A DNA stretch of 64,000 nucleotides from Georgenia subflava (GCF_009193155.1 NZ_VUKD01000008.1:1-64000), one strand, 5' to 3'. Positions 30,524 through 39,805 are shown, counted from the stretch's first letter. Notes: generated from the letters alone by a model not told the origin. Numbers and translations are program-made.

Positions 30524-31063
30524 ATGACCGACGACGGCCCGGTGCGGGTGCTGCTGCTCGCCGACACCCACCTCCCCGTCAGGGCGCGTGACCTGCCGAC
30601 CGAGGTGTGGAACCAGGTCGAGGCCGCGGACCTGGTCATCCACGCCGGGGACTGGGTGACCGCGGCCCTGCTGGACGAACTGACAGCCCGGTCGCGCGCG
30701 CTGCTGGCGTGCTGGGGCAACAACGACGGCCCGGAGCTGCGGGAGCGCCTGCCGGAGGTGGCCCGCGCCGTCGTCGCCGGGGTGCGGGTCGGAGTAGTCC
30801 ACGAGATTGGGGCGAGCACCGGGCGGGAGCGCCGGATGCGGGCGGCGTACCCCGACCTCGACCTGCTGGTCTTCGGCCACAGCCACATCCCGTGGGACAC
30901 CGAAACCGACGGCCTGCGGCTGCTCAACCCCGGCTCACCGACGGACCGACGCCGCCAGCCGCACTGCACCTATCTCACCGCGACGCTCCGCGCCGGTCGG
31001 GTGGATGCGGTTGTCCTCCACGAACTGCCGCCGCGCACGCCTCGCCGTATTCGAAGGCTCTGA
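30524..31063 (+). CDS. YfcE/MJ0936-type metallophosphoesterase
   Basis: A 179-residue calcineurin-like phosphoesterase. Metal ligands by motif: LADTHLP (D-x-H), HAGDW (G-D), GNND (G-N-N-D), VVHEIG and FGHSHIPW (G-H-S-H). This set is complete, so the enzyme is probably an active phosphodiesterase. A GTG at 30521 is an alternative start. It lies 16 bases after yidD and is probably co-transcribed. Confidence 0.88.
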   Translation: MTDDGPVRVLLLADTHLPVRARDLPTEVWNQVEAADLVIHAGDWVTAALLDELTARSRALLACWGNNDGPELRERLPEVARAVVAGVRVGVVHEIGASTGRERRMRAAYPDLDLLVFGHSHIPWDTETDGLRLLNPGSPTDRRRQPHCTYLTATLRAGRVDAVVLHELPPRTPRRIRRL

Positions 31064-31096
31064 GCACTGGCGCGCCCTGGCGGCCGTGCGACCCAG

Positions 31097-31114
31097 TCAG
31101 ACGTTGAAGCGCAA
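31097..31114. other. Candidate left attachment site of the accessory island
   Basis: TCAGACGTTGAAGCGCAA matches 16 of 18 positions of the ychF 3' end at 42805-42822. Read on the minus strand it still spells Arg-Phe-Asn-Val-stop, the last codons of YchF. It sits just after the phosphoesterase gene, where backbone order ends. Confidence 0.55.
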
Positions 31115-31797
31115 CGATTCCGCCGGTTTTTGGCTGGTCGCGGTCATCGTCGGAAGACGCCGAAACCCTGGCCTGACCTGCACGAACGTGACTGTCGGAC
31201 CGTTGGGTCTCGTTGGTGCTCATCGGGCTCCGGCGGACTTCTTGCGGACTGTTTGCGGACTGCTAGGTGTCGGCTCGCACGGGCGCGGTCGTCCATCTCG
31301 CCTACCTGGCTCGCAGGCAAGGAGGCCAGGAGGACTCCCACGACGGCGAGCATCTCGAGCCGGGTCCTCGCCGACGAGGTACACGGCAGTCTGCGGGAAT
31401 CGCCTGAGCAAAGCAACGACCTGCGCTCCACCCGCCCCGGCTTCGGGCCCCACCCCGCCAACGTCGTCGGGTGGTCGAGCTCGACCTGGACCACATCCTT
31501 GGGATGCCGCTGATCGGAGACGTGCCACTGGTGCAGTGAACGTCGCGGGCACGCAGCAACCAATCGCCACCTGTTCGGTTCGCCGGTGCTAACGGGACTG
31601 GCTCCGGACGTCCGGCGGATCACCGTCCGGCGCCAATTCGCCTCCAGAAGTCGTCGCGCTACCCGGCCGCCCGTCCGCCGGCGCGCAGGACGCCGGGTAG
31701 GCGCGGACAGCTTTGGGCCGTGACGGGTCGGCCGTTTCAGTTCGCGGAGACGCCATCGTGCGACACCCTGATCGCACCTCGGCGAGCAGAGGGTGAG
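31115..31797. other. Decayed DNA at the island's left edge
   Basis: About 680 bases with no intact gene. Traces of coding remain, for example VVELDLDHILGMPLIGDVPLVQ-stop ending near 31541 on the plus strand. The words CTGACCTGCACGAA (31173) and CTTGCGGACTGT (31241) recur with small changes at the right edge (42782, 42742). They resemble the tail of an integrase-type element. The interpretation is tentative. Confidence 0.4.
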
Positions 31798-32223
31798 ATG
31801 GGCCGGTATGACAACGTCGCGCGCACGGCGAGCGACGCGAAGCAGCGTGGGCCCCAGCTTCAGCGGGAAACTCTCGCCCGGACGCTGGAGCACAACGTCG
31901 CGAAGATCGAGTCGATGCTGGTCGACGCCGCTCGCGCGTTTGTCCGACCATGGCGTCGAGCTGACGCCTCTCGACCGGGCGACGGCGACGTGGCGGCAAA
32001 CCTGGTTCTCCGGGTACAAGCTCACCGGCCGACGAAGCGTCGCTCTACGCGGCCTTGGGCGGCCTCGGCGTAGCAGCGTGTCGATGAGTTCGTTGAACTC
32101 GTCGACGGCGTGATCATTCACCCACTCGAAATCGGTGTGCCCTGGTGCGGGCGTCGAGCAGGGATCGCCCTGACGATTTCGAGGTTCTCTGGCGTCTTCC
32201 CGTCGGCTGTATGGAGTCCATGA
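31798..32223 (+). pseudogene. Frameshifted gene of unknown function
   Basis: Coding character passes through three frames. It starts MGRYDNVARTASDAKQRGPQ at 31798 and reaches ..KIESMLVDAAR. It continues one frame over as LSDHGVELTPLDRATATWRQ and then TWFSGYKLTG, and ends in the third frame as RVDEFVELVDGVIIHPLEIG before a TGA at 32221. Joined, it would be a small helical protein of about 140 residues. The family was not recognised. At least two frameshifts mark it as dead. Confidence 0.45.
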
Positions 32224-32395
32224 GCCCTGGCACTAGAACCTTCCTCGCACTACGCGCCCTGGCGCGCCATCCTCCGCCGCTCGAGCTTGGCATTCGGCGT
32301 CGCTTAAGGCGAACTGGCGGCGGGCGACCGGCGAAGCCGGGTGGCAGTGCTTCGCTCGAGGAGTCAGTCGAGTGGAGCGCCACGGGTTGACCTCA

Positions 32396-34555
32396 CTATC
32401 GGCGCTTGCGGGTCTTCGACTTCCCTCTGCGCTTCTTAGCGCGCGTGTGATTGTGCTGTGAGGCACTGGCGTTGGAACTTCGACGTTTCGCTGCCAGCAC
32501 TGACATCTTCTCGAGACTATCGACGGGCCGCAGGCGACTGAGCTCATGGTGCAGGCGCGGCTCAAGTTCGCCAACGTAGCCGTCGTAGTACACATCGTCG
32601 ACTTGCCTACTGCCTTCGTCATAGACGAACACCGCGCCACGGGTCAAGCGCATCTGATACTTCTTTGCCCGCAGATAATCACGAGACTCTCGCTCGAAGT
32701 TGTCCGAGTCCTGGCCGACCGGACGCGTCATCCAGACCAGGAGCCATCCGTCGCCTTCACTGCTCGCGAACGGGATGGCGGCGCTCCTTCCTCGGCCGTC
32801 GTCCCGTGGCTCAGCAAGCAATTGGAACGGAAGCCGCGCCATTGCAGCCTGGGCGCTTGAAGCGCTGGACAGAAGAGTGGCGCCGATGCTTTGCCACGCG
32901 AAATCGTGGCGCGCATGGAGCGCTTCGATCAGGGATTGAAGCGGGCTGAGAGTCATCCTCGGCTTAGGTGTCGCTGTCTGGATCTTCTCCGTTACCTCGC
33001 CCGACACCGACTTAGTGGGCCCTGCGTCCTCGTCCTTCCCTGGGACTTGCTGATGCGCGCCAACGCGCGAGGCTACCTCGTGTGGTGTTCCGGTTCTGGC
33101 CGCGAGCCTCGAGTAGTGCCAGGCGTCGAGGGGATCGGTGCGGCTCGTCAAGAAGACCGGCACTTGCTCTTGGAAGCGCCTCTTCTCAGCGGCCGTGGGC
33201 GGTGGAAGGAAGTTGTATATTTCCCTGATCTTGTGTGGGTTCGGTTCCACATAGAGGCCGGCCTCGAAGAAGTACAAGAAAAGGTCGAGTTCGTCTGCCG
33301 CTGTGAACATCGTGGTTACGTCCGGGTGCCGGCGCCGACGCAAGTACAGAAGGAATTCCGCGGGAGCTTCGATCAGCTCCGTGATCAGTTCGAGGTCGTG
33401 GAGGGAGACTGTCCATGGGATGTGGTTCGAGTCGAGTAGGCCGGCGTTGACGAGGTCGGCCGTGGTGGTCGACGCGGCTGCCAAATCGTCGAGGCTCACA
33501 GCGATCGTATGAATCTCTCGCACATGAGAGAGGTCTAGCCAGTCGCCTTTGTGGAGTCGCATTCCGCCGTCTTGCTCGATCCGCTCCTCGAGGCGTCCAG
33601 CTTGCTCGGATGCTCTCTTGAGGATACCGGTAAGGTCACCTCGCAGACGCCGGGTGTCGCCCGCTCGAGCGAGCGGTGAGACGGCGACGGCCTTGTCTTC
33701 GACGATCACGGCGACGTCATCTTGGACGATCAGGTGGTCGCCTTCCACTCTCTTTGTGTAACTACTGGGATCAGCATGACTCTCTTCCGCTGTGGCTGGC
33801 ACGTAGTATTCGAACCCGTGCCAGGACTCGGCTCCAGGGAAGACCCGCTGCATAGCATCTTGCGTACGACTCTCTAGCAGGTTCCCCCGCATCTTTTGGT
33901 AGATCTCCCAGCGCGCGGTTCCCTTGAGGTGCTGCTCCAGGCTTTCCCGCACCGCGACCAAGTTATGTGCGTTATGGACGAGCATCACACGGCCGTCTGA
34001 GTGATGGATGACAGGATTTGTTCGCAAGGGGTTGTTGCCGCTCACAAACTCGTCGATAACTTGGCGTGGGCTCCACTGGCCTACGTCGAGGCGGAAGTGG
34101 TTCAGGACTGAGGTGACGGTTCCCTCAGGTAGATCACAGTGGGCTGCGAGATCCGCCGCTGCGACCGTAACCTCGTGCGCCTCCGCGTCCCATGCCGCAG
34201 CCCATTGCCGGCGAGCCTCCTCGAGAGCTGTCCGCTTGGGAGCATCTGGAGTGCCAGAGGCGCTCGCGCGGTCGATGCTGCTGACCATGCGCTGCATTCG
34301 GAGGTTGAGCTTCTCCACCTGTAGGTCGTGGCAGGAGTCGAGTACCAGAATCGCTTCGTTCGCGTCGAAGCCCAGTTCGGCGCGCAGTAGCGCCTGAACC
34401 TGCGAATCAGAAAAGAGTTGACGCACGGTTCGGGCGACCATGTCGGGGTAGGAAGTGTTGCGTACCCACACCTCGTTTCCACGCATGCGTGCCGCGATGA
34501 GGGTGAGCGGATCTACCTCTGCGGTGGTCATGAGGTCTGACCTGAGTTTGGTCAC
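32396..34555 (-). CDS. Large 3' part of a putative nuclease gene split by an IS element
   Basis: A 719-codon open frame whose first five codons lie in the IS element. Residues from SDLMTTAEVDPL onward belong to the original gene, which continues at 36458-37105. Without the insertion the protein would be about 930 residues. A PD-(D/E)xK-like core is visible: GDHLIVQDDVAVIVEDKAVAV, with D-x14-ExK spacing, followed by ARAGDTRRLRGDL as in NERD-type nucleases. The C-terminus is very basic (KKRRGKSKTRKRR). An internal ATG at 34531 could still express the 3' part. Base composition is visibly less GC-rich than the backbone, with many A/T-ending codons. A role in defence or DNA processing is a guess from the nuclease core and island setting. 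Confidence 0.6.
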   Translation of the reverse strand: MTKLRSDLMTTAEVDPLTLIAARMRGNEVWVRNTSYPDMVARTVRQLFSDSQVQALLRAELGFDANEAILVLDSCHDLQVEKLNLRMQRMVSSIDRASASGTPDAPKRTALEEARRQWAAAWDAEAHEVTVAAADLAAHCDLPEGTVTSVLNHFRLDVGQWSPRQVIDEFVSGNNPLRTNPVIHHSDGRVMLVHNAHNLVAVRESLEQHLKGTARWEIYQKMRGNLLESRTQDAMQRVFPGAESWHGFEYYVPATAEESHADPSSYTKRVEGDHLIVQDDVAVIVEDKAVAVSPLARAGDTRRLRGDLTGILKRASEQAGRLEERIEQDGGMRLHKGDWLDLSHVREIHTIAVSLDDLAAASTTTADLVNAGLLDSNHIPWTVSLHDLELITELIEAPAEFLLYLRRRRHPDVTTMFTAADELDLFLYFFEAGLYVEPNPHKIREIYNFLPPPTAAEKRRFQEQVPVFLTSRTDPLDAWHYSRLAARTGTPHEVASRVGAHQQVPGKDEDAGPTKSVSGEVTEKIQTATPKPRMTLSPLQSLIEALHARHDFAWQSIGATLLSSASSAQAAMARLPFQLLAEPRDDGRGRSAAIPFASSEGDGWLLVWMTRPVGQDSDNFERESRDYLRAKKYQMRLTRGAVFVYDEGSRQVDDVYYDGYVGELEPRLHHELSRLRPVDSLEKMSVLAAKRRSSNASASQHNHTRAKKRRGKSKTRKRR
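34409..34540. repeat. Left copy of the 132-bp target duplication
   Basis: Identical over all 132 bases to 36326-36457 and directly abutting the IS left end. It encodes part of the interrupted gene, so the duplicated block appears in both gene fragments. Confidence 0.95.
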
Positions 34556-36325
34556 TGCGTCGCGTTTCGCAATCGAGTAACTCGCTGACCTGCGGTGATG
34601 GGCGCGTCAGGGGCGGTTCTGAGGCACTAATTGGTGCTCTACCGTGGACCCCGTGGCGTGGATTCGGCGGGTACGGACGGCCTCGGGAGCGACGGCCGTG
34701 CAGATCGCTGAGTCCGTCCAGGGCCGTCGGCGGATCGTCGCCCATGTCGGTTCTGCGCATACCGAGGCCGAGCTCGGGCTGCTCGTCGAGCGGGCGCGGG
34801 AGCTGCTGGACGACCCTGGGCAGGGCGAGCTCGACCTCCGTCTCGAGCCGGCAGCGCCCAGGACGCCGCTGATCGGCCGGGCCGGGGTGCCGGCACTCTT
34901 CGGCGAGCCGGGCTCTGCGGTAGGTGAGCGTGGCCCGGTCGCACCGCCGCGGGTGGTGGGGACCTCCTCCCGGGTGCTCTACGACGCCCTTACCGCGGTG
35001 TACTCGGACCTGGGGTTCGACGCCCTGGGTGACGGGGTGTTCCGGGATCTGGTGATCGCCCGAATCGTGGAGCCGACCTCGATCCTGGACACCGCCCGAG
35101 TGCTGACCGACCTGGGGGTCCGGCCGGCGAGCGAGAAGACGATGCGCCGCACCCTGGCCCGGGCCGCGGCCGGTGAGGGCCCGGGCGCGTACCGGGACAA
35201 GGTCGCCGCGTTGTGCTTCACCCACGCGGTGACCAGCGGGGATGTCTCGCTCTGTCTCTATGACGTGACGACGTTGTACTTCGAGGCGGAGAAGGAGGAC
35301 GACCTGCGCAAGGTCGGCTACTCCAAGGAACGCCGCGTCGACCCGCAGATCGTCGTCGGGTTGCTCGTCGACCGCCACGGGTTCCCCCTCGAGATCGGCT
35401 GCTACGAGGGCAACCAGGCCGAGACGGCCACGATCGTGCCGATCGTGAAGCAGTTCCAGGACCGGCACGACGTCGAGGACATGGTCGTCGTCGCCGACGC
35501 CGGCATGCTCTCCGCGGGCAACCTGACCGCGCTGGAGGAAGCGAACCTGCGCTTCATCGTCGGCTCCAGAGTGACGAAGGCGCCGCTGGACCTGGCCTCG
35601 CACTTTCGCTGGCACGGGGACGCGTTCACCGACGGGCGGATCATCGACACCATCACCCCGAGGACCGGGCGCAAGCGCAGCGAGAACAACGACGCGGTCC
35701 GGGCCGAGCCGGTCTGGGACCGCGACCAGCATCCCGGGTCGTGGCGGGCGGTCTGGGCCTACTCGGCCAAACGGGCGGCGCGGGATGCGAAGACGTTGAC
35801 GTTGCAGGAGAACCGGGCCCGGGCGGTCATCGCCGGGGAGAAGGCCGCCCGCACCCCGAGGTTCGTCAAGACCACCGGCGACGCGCGCAGCCTGGACGAG
35901 GCCGCCCTCGCCCGGGCACGGCGCCTGGTCGGGCTCAAAGGGTACGTGACGAACATCCCCGCCCAGCTGATGCCGGCCGGTGAGGTCATCGGGTCCTACC
36001 ACGAGCTCTGGCACGTCGAGCAATCGTTCCGGATGTCCAAGACCGACCTCGCTGCCAGGCCGATGTTTGTCCGGACCCGAGACGCGATCGAGGCCCACCT
36101 GACCATCGTGTTCACCGCCCTGGCCGTCTCCCGCGAGGTCCAGGCCCGTTCCGGGCTCGCGATCCGCAACGTCATCCGCCAGCTCCGGCCGCTGCGCTCG
36201 GCGACCATCACCGCCAACGGCGCCACCCAAACCCTCCCGCCCCAGATCGACCCCGACCGACGAGCCATCATCGACGCCCTCATGACCGAGAAATCTCAGG
36301 CACTAAGCGAATGACCAAACTCAGG
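34541..36325 (+). mobile_element. IS1634/IS1549-type insertion sequence, complete
   Basis: A 1785-bp element with 14-bp perfect terminal inverted repeats (CCTGAGTTTGGTCA at both ends), one transposase gene and a long direct target duplication. A subterminal word AGGCACTAA occurs near both ends in direct orientation (34622, 36299). The exact ends are set by where the two flanking copies stop matching. Both repeats and transposase look intact, so the element was probably mobile recently. Confidence 0.93.
34644..36314 (+). CDS. IS1634-family transposase
   Basis: A 556-residue DDE transposase of the IS4 superfamily, IS1634 group. The N-terminus has the family's WIRRVRTASGATAVQIAESV and RRIVAHVGSAHTEAEL. 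Candidate catalytic residues are Asp in YDVTTLYFEAE, Asp in VVVADAGMLS and Glu in YHELWHVEQSFRMSKTDLAARP, the YREK-like region. It starts with GTG at 34644 (a second GTG is at 34653). The frame is intact and ends 11 bases before the right inverted-repeat end. Confidence 0.92.
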   Translation: MDPVAWIRRVRTASGATAVQIAESVQGRRRIVAHVGSAHTEAELGLLVERARELLDDPGQGELDLRLEPAAPRTPLIGRAGVPALFGEPGSAVGERGPVAPPRVVGTSSRVLYDALTAVYSDLGFDALGDGVFRDLVIARIVEPTSILDTARVLTDLGVRPASEKTMRRTLARAAAGEGPGAYRDKVAALCFTHAVTSGDVSLCLYDVTTLYFEAEKEDDLRKVGYSKERRVDPQIVVGLLVDRHGFPLEIGCYEGNQAETATIVPIVKQFQDRHDVEDMVVVADAGMLSAGNLTALEEANLRFIVGSRVTKAPLDLASHFRWHGDAFTDGRIIDTITPRTGRKRSENNDAVRAEPVWDRDQHPGSWRAVWAYSAKRAARDAKTLTLQENRARAVIAGEKAARTPRFVKTTGDARSLDEAALARARRLVGLKGYVTNIPAQLMPAGEVIGSYHELWHVEQSFRMSKTDLAARPMFVRTRDAIEAHLTIVFTALAVSREVQARSGLAIRNVIRQLRPLRSATITANGATQTLPPQIDPDRRAIIDALMTEKSQALSE

Positions 36326-37105
36326 AGAAAAGAGTTGACGCACGGTTCGGGCGACCATGTCGGGGTAGGAAGTGTTGCGTACCCACACCTCGTTTCCACG
36401 CATGCGTGCCGCGATGAGGGTGAGCGGATCTACCTCTGCGGTGGTCATGAGGTCTGAGGCTTGTGCTAACTGCAGGATGCGCTCGATCCGAGGGAGCGCC
36501 TCATTCACCATGTTGGTGATCGGCTGAACGGAGGGACTGGGCGCATGCTCCGCGACCTGTGAGCCTGTTCCTGTGCCCGCCGCGATACTGTGGTGGCGCG
36601 GCGAAGGGGCGAGGTCGGTGTTGCGGTTTGGGCTCGGTCCGCGCTGCCCTTGCTCCGCGACGTCAGGGGCGAGCGGACTCCGGATCGGGTCTCTTCTGGC
36701 GGGTGTCGAGTCGCTGTCTGGAGCGGCGAGCGCGAGGAGAGATATGACCTCAGCCCGCGTCGGTCCACCGTCGGCTCCTGGCCGCCCTATAGGTGATTCG
36801 CCGGCTGTTGACCACGGCAAGCATGCGAGCCGAGCGACCTCGATTACGCGAACTGCGGCGATTGTCGAGAACCACGCTGAAACTTCGTCGATGACCTCAT
36901 TGAGCTTTGCTATCGCTGCCTGGGCTGGGTCATTTTCTCGCCCGATCTCGTCCACGATGGCAGCGGTGGCGCCGATTGACTCAAATATGATTCTGGCGTG
37001 AGGGTCGATGGCGCGCGTCCGGTTGCCCGACCTCTGTCGCGCGCGTCGTCTCCGACGCTGTGACTTCGATGACATAACCGGGACACTAGCGGTCGTCCGC
37101 GGCAT
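36296..37105 (-). pseudogene. 5' part of the IS-disrupted putative nuclease gene
   Basis: Open frame of 269 codons. The first 216 (to 36458) are the original N-terminus, the next 44 are the duplicated block and the last few are IS sequence. It begins MPRTTASVPVMSSKSQRRRRRARQR. A later ATG (MSSKS) may be the real start. Residues about 40-90 form a helical stretch (IIFESIGATAAIVDEIGREND) and 100-190 are Pro/Ser-rich linker. No domain was recognised. Alone it lacks the nuclease-like core, which lies in the 3' part. Confidence 0.6.
36326..36457. repeat. Right copy of the 132-bp target duplication
   Basis: Exact copy of 34409-34540, directly after the IS right end. Beyond it the interrupted gene resumes in the same frame (codon phase preserved: 648 bases from 37105). 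Confidence 0.95.
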
Positions 37106-37356
37106 ACCGATCCAGCGATTCCCACGACCATCGGCCGACGTAGATCGCGGGCCTTAGCTAGAGCCAGCGATGCGCCGCGGCAACTGCCCCGCGAGTACGC
37201 CCGTGAAAGGCGGTGGGTTCAGGTCCAGGCTCCTACGTATGGAAGCCAGGTTGCCAGACCGCGTTGATCGATTGCCACAGTAGTGCTTCGTACGAGTGAC
37301 GATTGCCCGCCTCCAAGGGCGCCAGAGCCGTCGGCGCGCGGGGATATGGTCCCGTT

Positions 37357-38187
37357 ATGGGTGTCGATGACCAGCCGAAAGACCGCGGTGGCTTCTACTT
37401 CGTGGTCGGATCCCGCACGGGCCCGTGGAGCCACACCTACCGTGTGTGGACGAGCAAGACGTCCTTCTACATCAAGCCCCGCGACCGTGCGCTGAGCGCG
37501 ATGAAACTCAGCTTGCACGGGCCAGACCCTCGCGGCATGAGGCCCGGCTGGAAGCTCGAGTTCGACGGCCCGCGGCCCCAGTCCGGCGTGCTCGTCGGTG
37601 AGGACGGGGACAAGCCGAAGTGGTACGACAGCGAGGAAGTGGCTGACGGCGTGCGGCGCGTCCTGCGTGTGCGGGTGCCCTGGTACACGCTCGACGGATC
37701 GCTCCCGAATGGCCTCGGCGCGAAGACCTTCAAGGGTGAGTTCGTGGGTGCACTGGTCCCGCCGCCGCAGCCGCTGAATGCGGTCGACGTCGACTTCTAC
37801 GTTTCTGACTCCGAGCCCTACTGGCCCACTGTGGACCCTGTCCGAGAGAACAACGCCGGCATGGGCCCGCTTGTCCACGAGTCCGGCCAGGTGCTCACCG
37901 CCGTGAGCCACCACCGCTCCCTCGCGAAGTTCCCCACCCCCGAGGGCGCCGACCGGATCGAGCCAATGAGCCCCGAGGACGCGATTCGCGGGCTGTTCCT
38001 CGCCGTCGAGAAGCCCAATGGGTTCGCCTGGGTCGTGGAGACCCCCGTCCCTCGCGCGGCATTCACCGACCTGTCCACGTACCGCAGCCCGCGCGTGTCC
38101 TCGGAACTGCTAGGCACCCCGCTCAGGCAATCGACCAGTCACCTTGTGCCGAGGCACATAGCCGAGGTGATGCGGCGGGCGCGCTAA
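37357..38187 (+). CDS. Uncharacterised island protein
   Basis: A 276-residue soluble protein that starts GVDDQPKDRGGFYFVVGSRT. It is rich in Trp/Tyr/Phe and beta-type segments (TGPWSHTYRVWTSKTSFYIKPRD; LKLSLHGPDPRG-like; PGWKLEFDGPRPQSGV; VRRVLRVRVPWYTLDG). The family was not recognised. The ATG at 37357 is supported only by where coding character begins. It stands alone between the disrupted nuclease gene and hipBA, with codon use close to the backbone. Confidence 0.6.
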   Translation: MGVDDQPKDRGGFYFVVGSRTGPWSHTYRVWTSKTSFYIKPRDRALSAMKLSLHGPDPRGMRPGWKLEFDGPRPQSGVLVGEDGDKPKWYDSEEVADGVRRVLRVRVPWYTLDGSLPNGLGAKTFKGEFVGALVPPPQPLNAVDVDFYVSDSEPYWPTVDPVRENNAGMGPLVHESGQVLTAVSHHRSLAKFPTPEGADRIEPMSPEDAIRGLFLAVEKPNGFAWVVETPVPRAAFTDLSTYRSPRVSSELLGTPLRQSTSHLVPRHIAEVMRRAR

Positions 38188-38270
38188 CCGTGATCGAGCG
38201 ACTCAGGGGTGGTCCGGTCGCGCGACCTCTCCCCCTTCGTGTCCATCGTGGTCGAGGCCCTCGCCCGGCT

Positions 38271-39575
38271 TCAGCCGCGGATCGGTTTGGACATCTTCTT
38301 CGTCTTCTTCGAGGTCTTCATCGTCTTCAACGACTCCGCCGAGAGTCGGCCGACTCGTTCACGTACCACGCTCCAGGCCCTGTCGCCCACACCGGGGTGG
38401 TCGGATGGGGAGATCTCGTCAAGCGCCGCCGCGAGGCGCTCGAGTGCTTGCGTGACGATTCGCTGAGCCCGGCGCTCCGGAATCGGCCATGAGGCCGCTT
38501 CTGCGACCAGGTCGGCGGCGGTGATGGCATCCATGTCGGACTTGCCGTTGATCTCGATCGCACTGCGCCCGTCATGGCCGTTGGGCTCGTGCATGTGCAT
38601 GGCGCTGTCGTACACAGGCGCCACCTTGATGGAGCCGTCCTGGCGGCGTAGGAACGAGACGTTCTTGGCGTGGAAGTCGACGTCGCCGACCGCATGCTTG
38701 AACGTCACCAGCCGCAGCAGGCCGTCCGGTTCAGAGAACGAGTCGGTGAGCACCGCTGCCAGTGCCCGCCAGGAGGGCAGGTGGCGCCCGCCGCGCTGGA
38801 ACTTCCGGTCCGGGTCGTCGGTGTTGAGTCCAAGCGCCTGTGCCCCATCCTCTTGGTGGATGCGGCTGACGCTCTCCCCTGCCATCTTGCGGTCGAACCG
38901 CTCTACAACGATGGTCCGGGCCCCGGCGAACAACTCGATCCACGCCCGCGGGGCCTCGAATCCAGCTCGGCGAGCCAGGTCGAGCACGGCGACCTCGGTG
39001 TCGATGACGTCGGCCGCGACGGTGTCGGGCCCGGCGCCGAGTTTGATGATATGAGTCGACAATGCTCCGCCACTCGGAAGGGACCAACCCCTCGGCGTGA
39101 GCGTGAGCCCCACCTTCGGTTGCAGACCGGGAAGCGACGTCCGCGATCCACGGCCGTATATGCCAGCCTTCACATCAGGAGAGCTCGTCAGCAATGCGCG
39201 GATCTCGTCCTCCGAGGCGGGGCGCAACTGGCCGGCATCCTCCGGCTCGTCCGGCCGGCGGATGTCGAGGGCCCCAATCGTGTCGCGGCCGTAGTGGTAC
39301 AGCAGGCCGAAAAGGTCGTCGGCGACGACGCCTGCACGCTCGGCATGGCGCACCCGCTCTCGACCTTCCGGCAACAGCCCGGCGAAGAAGGTGGCGGCGA
39401 GGCGACGGTGCGGGGCGTCCTGGCTCGTAGGCAACTTATGCCCCACGACGCGAGAGCCGATGCCCCAGCGTCGAAGGGCGGCGTCGGTGAAGGTGAACGC
39501 AGGCAGTCGGTCGGTGTCGGCGATGTCTCCGATGTGGGTGCCGTATAGGTGCACCTCCAGGTGGCCGCGACTCAC
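38271..39575 (-). CDS. hipA: HipA-type serine/threonine kinase toxin
   Basis: A 434-residue HipA-family kinase. HipA toxins phosphorylate glutamyl-tRNA synthetase in E. coli, causing growth arrest, and other family members have other targets. The N-terminal HipA_N domain has VHLYGTHIGDI and FAGLLPEGRERV. The catalytic part has GLQPKVGLTL (ATP loop), VVERFDRKM, HAVGDVDFHAKNVSFL (catalytic Asp and Asn) and VAPVYDSAMHM (metal Asp). The very C-terminus is Lys-rich. The GTG start overlaps the HipB stop (GTGA). All key residues are present, so it is likely functional. Confidence 0.9.
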   Translation of the reverse strand: MSRGHLEVHLYGTHIGDIADTDRLPAFTFTDAALRRWGIGSRVVGHKLPTSQDAPHRRLAATFFAGLLPEGRERVRHAERAGVVADDLFGLLYHYGRDTIGALDIRRPDEPEDAGQLRPASEDEIRALLTSSPDVKAGIYGRGSRTSLPGLQPKVGLTLTPRGWSLPSGGALSTHIIKLGAGPDTVAADVIDTEVAVLDLARRAGFEAPRAWIELFAGARTIVVERFDRKMAGESVSRIHQEDGAQALGLNTDDPDRKFQRGGRHLPSWRALAAVLTDSFSEPDGLLRLVTFKHAVGDVDFHAKNVSFLRRQDGSIKVAPVYDSAMHMHEPNGHDGRSAIEINGKSDMDAITAADLVAEAASWPIPERRAQRIVTQALERLAAALDEISPSDHPGVGDRAWSVVRERVGRLSAESLKTMKTSKKTKKMSKPIRG

Positions 39576-39799
39576 GCCTCGCCCCAGCGCGCTTCGAGGC
39601 GTACACCGAGCAGCCGGAGGCAGCTGAACAGGCGGGTGACGTGCAGCGAACTCTTGCCGCTCTCGAGCTGGGAAATGTACTGGCGCGAGACGCCGAGCTC
39701 GTCGGCGAACTCCTCCTGCGTTATCTCCGCCTCAAGCCGCGCATCGCGGATAATGCGGCCCAGGTCGGCCGGGGTGTGTACGGGTCCATGCTTCACCAT
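39572..39799 (-). CDS. hipB: HipB-type antitoxin, XRE helix-turn-helix
   Basis: A 75-residue DNA-binding antitoxin. The XRE domain covers most of the protein: DLGRIIRDARLEAEITQEEF, ADELGVSRQYISQLESGKSS. It binds HipA and represses the operon in known systems. The ATG at 39799 was chosen because it starts just before the domain and leaves the operator-like repeats upstream. Longer in-frame starts run through those repeats. Confidence 0.88.
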   Translation of the reverse strand: MVKHGPVHTPADLGRIIRDARLEAEITQEEFADELGVSRQYISQLESGKSSLHVTRLFSCLRLLGVRLEARWGEA

Positions 39800-39805
39800 G
39801 TCAGC

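Noticed and set aside
31064-31130. Possible tRNA gene at the island edge
   Set aside because: Islands often use tRNA genes, so I looked for a cloverleaf and TTC-type arm here and near 42800. None is present, and the edge matches the ychF 3' end instead.
31144-32121. 325-codon minus-strand open frame at the island edge
   Set aside because: Arg/Pro-rich, no ribosome site and no family resemblance. The plus-strand remnants are more protein-like.
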